From: Tetracentron sinense
Taxonomy: Eukaryota; Streptophyta; Magnoliopsida; Trochodendrales; Trochodendraceae
NCBI GenBank assembly: GCA_015143295.1
Contig: CM026551.1
Span: 16,975,827-17,039,826 of the forward strand
DNA: 64,000 bases
Direction: 5' to 3'
The notes under the pieces are model-generated. The model saw only the letters and a list, made by a program, of their open reading frames with translations. It had not been told where the DNA came from and made no database searches. Below are positions 58,765 through 64,000 of the stretch, one piece after another. Every line of letters starts with the position of its first letter. The stretch's first letter is position 1. The position numbers and the translations under genes were made by a program.

Positions 58765-61336
58765 ACAACCCTCTAAGAAGGTCTGTGTGTCTCCCTCTCT
58801 CTTTTTCTTCGTCTATCCATAGTTCTAGATTTATCTTATTTAGGGTTTTGGGGTATGAGTAGTTTATTGTTTTGTTTGGGGAGGCGAAGTGACGATGAAA
58901 TTCATGTCTTTCAATCCACTGAAATCAATTTATGGATATTGAAAATGGAGAAAATGACATTTTCTTATCATTCTTTTACTGTATTTTTTGATTCCTGATG
59001 TAGAATCAACGCAGTGGTAATGAGTTTTTGCTATTTGATAATCTGTTTTGGAGAAGATTGGGTTAGGCAAGTGATGAATCTCACCATTAATGGGTAATTT
59101 GCGTCTGAGTTCTTACATTGATGCCATCATCTTGGAGATCTGATGCCTCCTTAGCTATTCTTCTCATTTTTAATTTTTTCTAGGTAGCTTCAAGTTTTTC
59201 ATTTTCTTTCTGACAAATTAATCTCAAATAAGAACAAAATTGCCTCTATTTTTGGCGTTTAATAAACCAAAAAACCTTCATATTTGTTGATCTGTGGAAC
59301 CTAGTAGAAAGTATCATCTTCTTACATTTCTCTTTTAAGATTAATTTTCTTTTAAACTTTAGTAATAGTGAAACTGATTTTCTTTTGTATTTTTTTTGGG
59401 TATCAATTCAAAAACAAGCTGAGATAATTTTTTTTTAAAAAATTGAAAATCAAATAATTTGTTCCAAGGGCTTTGCTACAATGGGTAGCTCTGGATTAAC
59501 AAATCACGAACTTAGGAATGATGGAAGGTCGAGGTTTCCGAGCTGGACGTAGTTGACAGGGTATACATTCCATAGATTTCTAGGTGCACTTTGGAATGGT
59601 ATTTTCATTATTAAAGGTATACTTTCGTTTAAGATTTTAGTACTTTTCTGGTGTTCGGTGTTTGATGTGTGCAAAAACAAGTTTGTTGTGAAAGTGTTTA
59701 GTGTGTTTTCTTCGCTTGGGTGAAATTGGAAATGCGATCGATTCTCATGAGTTGGTTTGATGGTTAAAAAGCTTATTGTTTGACAAGTTACTATATACTA
59801 ACTTCTCACCTATTAACTTAGATAAATGATATCTACCCCAAAAAAGAAAGAAAAAAACTCATGGTTTTGAGAAAGTTTTGGTTAAATTTTTTTTTTTTTT
59901 TTTTTTATCAAAGCCAAGTAATTAGTTTTTTTGTTTTATTTTGTTAAGTGTCATCATTTATCCAAGTTTAGTAGGTGTATATTAGGTGTTAGGTTAGTAT
60001 ACATGGTGGGTCTCTCAATTGCCGCATCAAGATTTAAAACACCGAGTCTTCCTCCCTCAAAAGGGAATACAATCAATAAGTTCAACATATTTGTTAATAT
60101 GATAGTATAGAAAAGAAATAGTTGTTTCATTTTTACTTTTCTAGCTAGATGTTTTCTTACATTTTCTAATTAGATTTCTTGCAAATGTAGCAAACTTTGT
60201 AGTTTATTCTAGTGGTAGGGAATATTTTCTTATTCGGCTTCGAGTCTTAGTGTGACAGTTAAGATGCCCATCATGTGTACTAACTTAACTCCTGATCAAC
60301 ACCTACTAACTTAGATAAATGATGACATTTACTAAAACAAAGTAAAAATAAAAAATTCTTTTATTTATTTATTTTCTTTTCTTATATATGCTTTCTTGTA
60401 AAATAATACACGGGTGTATTCCTTTCACAAGAAAGGTGATATAAGACGAGAAAAGAAAGAAATTTCCTTTTTCTTATGATTTCTTACCTAAATTGTTCAT
60501 CTTGACTCTCTCTATTTATAAGTATTACGTGATATTTTTTAGGCATCATTTATCTAGGTTAGTAGGTGAGAAGTTAGTATCTATTAGCGTATTAAATTGT
60601 GAACTTTTCATCGGTCACACCAACTCATGGGAATCGAATTTAGTCTACCTAAGCGAAGGACACACATTGCCACTGAGACCAATGGACAAGTTTGCATGTG
60701 TGACCTTTCGTAACCGTAATTTTGGAAACTAAAATTTTTAAAAGTTGTGCATTTTATTTCTCTCAAAATAATCGTATTTTGATTAGAAATTTTGGGGAGA
60801 AAGTAAAAGAAAATAGACATTGTTTAGAAATCACTTTCTTGAAATGCGATCTTATGAAACAAGGTGTGTTTGTTTTGCCAAAAAATACAAGAAAGTGAAT
60901 GAAAATCACATTTTCTTGCATTTTATTGGTATTCGATTCGCATGAATAACTTGCTCAAGAAAATAAATTTCAAATAATGTTAACTCTTTTATTTTCTCTA
61001 AAAAATTTATTTATGTGAGAATGAAGGCACAAATATTGAGAAAATTTTGTTTTCAAAATAATCTTTCACAAATGTAACACCATTATGTTTGGTTTAAAAT
61101 GTCTATAGTAGGTTTGGTTCTAAAAAAAATGATGTTTAGAAGGGGTTGATTTGTTTTTGGGAGTTTCAGGCATTATGATAATGGGTTCCTAGTCTTCAGG
61201 TTTGTTGTCCTAGGGGTGGCAATGTGGCATATGTTGATTTTGAAGGTCCATTAGAGATTTTAGAAAAAAGACTTGAGGATAGTGTCGCTAGGTCGGTGAT
61301 TGTCGAAAATGAAGGGGTTTGCAATGGCCACCTTGA
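58765..61336. other. AT-rich stretch, possibly a leader intron
   Basis: No coding exon is recognised. A short GC-richer segment at 59462-59565 (GGGTAGCTCTGGATTAAC, GAGGTTTCCGAGCTGGACG) stands out, but its frames are short. T-runs lie near 59886-59906. Confidence 0.3.
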
Positions 61337-61500
61337 TTTTTTTTTGGTAAACGTGGGTATCATGGGCCCAGACTCAGACTAGTCCCACGTGATGCATAGG
61401 TAAACTCTCAATCCATACATCCGATATTGAGGGGACCCCAGATTCGTTCTCAAGAGTTTCGGGGTTACGGTTCGTCCTTCGACCACTGGGCTACACCCTC
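61336..61500 (-). mobile_element. SINE-like element, minus orientation
   Basis: It starts on the low-coordinate side with a T-run, then GGTAAACGTGGGTATC, CAGACTCAGACTAGTCCCAC, and ends with tRNA-like GTTCGTCC and GACCACTGGGCTACACC. The element is the reverse of the copy at 61565-61675. Confidence 0.55.
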
Positions 61501-61564
61501 GAGATATGACTTTTTTATTGCTAGATCTAAGCAATTAGATATACCTCTACATTTTGGAGAAATG

Positions 61565-61675
61565 ACCCAGTGGGCTCTCCTCAATATCGGTTGTATGGGG
61601 TGTGGGTATTCCCTATGTAGCATGTGGGACTAGTCTGAGTCTAAGGCTTAAGATATCCACGTTTAAAAAAAAAAA
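61565..61675 (+). mobile_element. SINE-like element, plus orientation, 5'-truncated
   Basis: It contains GTGGGACTAGTCTGAGTC and GATATCCACGTTT followed by an A-run, the 3' half of the same family as the preceding entry. The pair forms an inverted repeat about 65 bp apart. Confidence 0.55.
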
Positions 61676-61979
61676 CATTTTTGAGAAATGCCTCTATAGA
61701 GATCACTCACTTATGAACGAATTTATCCATTATGAGCGTTTCTATTATCATGAAAATTTACACGCCTTTGTGATTATGCTACTCATGACAAGAGAATTAT
61801 GTGCCAAACACAGAGATAGATATACATATATGTCAATAAGGTTTTTCACACATTTATCAACGGATTCACCAATTATGAACATCATTATCATGACGAGAAG
61901 TTATATGCTTTCACATTTGTCCCATGATAAAACAACCAAGTACTTTGGAGCTCATTAACATAGGCAATGCTATCTCATC

Positions 61980-62650
61980 AAGTTAATATGCTTTGAAAAT
62001 AATTTCCTACTCAAATCATTTATCAGGAGATATGTAATTAAATTAATCGAAGGTAAATAATTTGTAACATCAAGAAAGCAATTGAAATTGTACTTCTTTT
62101 TTTTTGTCCTTGAAACTACTAAATCCGTTGGATCAGTTTTATAGTAGTCTAATAGGCACAAAATATGTGGACTAACCTGCTCATTTCATCAGATTTTATG
62201 TCCTCTATGAAGTGTTTTAAGTATTCAACACCAAAATAGACCACACTATAAGCTATTAAATTATGCTTCTCGAATATATCAACTAATGCGATCTTGATTC
62301 TTTCTAAACCAGGAAACAACTTTTTTCCAAGAGAAAAATATGATCTTAGGGCTTATTATGGTCCTTGTCCCCAACAAATTTAGCATCATACTCATAACCT
62401 CTAGCTTCTCAGGTTGAAAACTTAAAAGATTCTTTTTACTCTTCATGCATCTGCATACTATTTTCATTGTATGCCAATGATTCATACCAGGTTGCTTTTC
62501 TAAGTAGGAACTAATAAGACATACGATATAACTAAGATTTTTTCTTGTACACAAACATGGGCCATGCATTAAATTGTTCAAAGCTTAGGCATAAAGAACA
62601 TTTAGCTTATCTTGTTCATCACCTTTCGAAAGTTTGAATCATTCTTTTAG
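61980..62650 (-). mobile_element. Copia pol relic (end of reverse transcriptase / RNase H)
   Basis: The minus-strand text at 62279-62640 contains SFKLSKGDEQDKLNVLYA, LCTRKNLSYIVCLISSYLEK, NHWHTMKIVCRCMKSKKN and KFVGDKDHNKP, matching the well-known Copia series CTRPD...HW..KR..RY.KGT...GD.D.RKS. Stops and frameshifts occur throughout. No LTRs were found beside it. Confidence 0.7.
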
Positions 62651-64000
62651 GAGTCATCTATGATGGGTTCTCCCAAATACACTCCTGTATCCTAAATCAA
62701 GCCCGATTCCTTTATTTACAGTTGATGTATGGTACTTTATACTCGGGTTATTTACTATTAGATCGATCTCATCATGCATTGTTTTTACTAGAATGACTAA
62801 GCTATATACCACACATCATACCCTAAAAAAAACTTTCATCTCAAATAACAATCTTGTTGGAGTAGATTTTTTATATTTTATCAAATTATAGTTCATCAAT
62901 CTGCTACTTCAGAATTTCATTCAGGAACTTTGTAATTGTACAATGTTTCATGATATACAAGTGGATTTTTAATCCTACAATTATTGCCGAATCTGCCGAA
63001 TAAGTTTCCCCTCCCCTTTTGAGTTGTTCACTAATAAGTTTCCCCTCTCTGATTTATAAGAATGAATTAAGTGTTACATTTCATATCTCTGCAAATAATA
63101 TAAACATGATAACTCTCATATTATCAAGAGTTGTTAATACAGAGTTCCATACAATAATTTGTAAACTTATCCAGCAGACTTGAAACCAATTTTAGAAAAA
63201 GAATATTTGTTAGTATTAATAGATTATATAGCCTAAGGTGTATATTTTTTTTAATGGGTAAGGGTTGCTTTGTCATTTAACATGATGGTAACATAGGGAG
63301 GTTTTACATAAATTCAAGAAACAACTGTAAGTCCATAGAAATCAAGTAAGCATCAACAACGGTTAATAATTTTGTAAGCATATGATGTCATCCCTAATCA
63401 GGGCTGAATCTTGGGGGGAAGCAATTATACTATATTATTTATTTAATTATTTAACAGGGCATAATCACAATGGTAAAATTTACATCATTAGTAGATTATT
63501 AGTTAGGTTAGTAGGATGATAGGCTTTTCAAATACTTACACCTCGATCAGGAACCAAGTCCACCACGAATGGTGATACGCTATCTGGGTGATACTTGAGC
63601 CGAGCCAAGCTTTTATCGAGTATCAACTTTATTAAGAATGTTAAAACTTTGCTCGGCTCGTTTGCAAATGAAGGAATCTTGAGCTTGGACAGCTCGCAAC
63701 CACCCCTACTTGAGGGAGGTGTGCGGAAATAAAATGAACACAAAGAAGTGTTTGCTTCTTGAAATACCTTCTATTCAACAAATTCACCCAACATGCCCAC
63801 CTCCGACTAGGGGTGACAATCGATCGTTTGAGGATAAGAAGGGATCACAAATTCGTGGAGAGTGCTTAATTCTTACCCGACACCCCCTTTAATAAACGGG
63901 TTGATGAATTCCAAAGTGGTTGGGTTAGGGGGGTTCTTAGGTTGCATGTATATTTTATTTCATTATTAATGAAAAATGTAAATTTTGTAAGATTTTTTTG
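62651..64000. other. Intergenic right edge, repeat fragments
   Basis: No gene is seen. 63590-63705 is AGCTCGAG-type repeat. At about 63808 an AGGGGTGACAATCG motif resembles a hAT-like MITE end whose partner is not in the window. Confidence 0.35.

Noticed and set aside
58702..58770. C/D snoRNA (GTGATGA box C near the leader)
   Set aside because: No CTGA box D at a suitable distance and no terminal stem; better explained as a spliced mRNA leader.

Overview
The window is nuclear DNA from a flowering plant, most likely a TE-rich eudicot. It is AT-rich. Its genes have GT-AG introns of about 0.1 to 6 kb, and one protein carries a mitochondrial and another a chloroplast targeting peptide. The rest is layered plant repeats: LTR elements, LINE and SINE fragments, MITEs and a Helitron. 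The species cannot be named from the sequence.

Four complete genes could be rebuilt exon by exon with consistent phases. They are glycine decarboxylase H protein (5025-7330, +), a receptor-like cytoplasmic kinase (10219-11335, +), a TOM2B-type small protein (24517-31111, +) and a chloroplast-type class I ribose-phosphate pyrophosphokinase (42459-54683, +). A fifth gene on the minus strand is partial: a last exon at 14762-15083 and a probable 5' leader with donor near 19997-20050. A TATA box with a spliced leader at 58637-58764 may start a sixth transcript, but no coding exons were found for it. From memory, TOM2B, PRS2 and a GDC-H gene are also close together on Arabidopsis chromosome 1, so the block looks anciently colinear.

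The spaces between and inside genes are nested transposons. The left edge is a foldback element whose loop is an array of about 98-bp repeats. The kinase is followed by a LINE relic. The minus-strand gene contains a SINE split by a solo LTR, both with exact target duplications. Two related LTR-like segments face each other at 21.6-24.2 kb. TOM2B has an internally deleted Copia element 40 bp downstream of an exon. The PRS gene has a MITE, LINE fragments and a 2-kb solo LTR in its introns. A Helitron, hAT-like and Mutator-like MITEs, SINEs and a Copia pol relic fill the right end.

The most notable pattern is that several unrelated LTRs carry perfect 10-16 bp palindromes, often in arrays built on TCGA, roughly 70-250 bp upstream of the likely TATA box. 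This looks like a recurring U3 architecture rather than a feature of one family.
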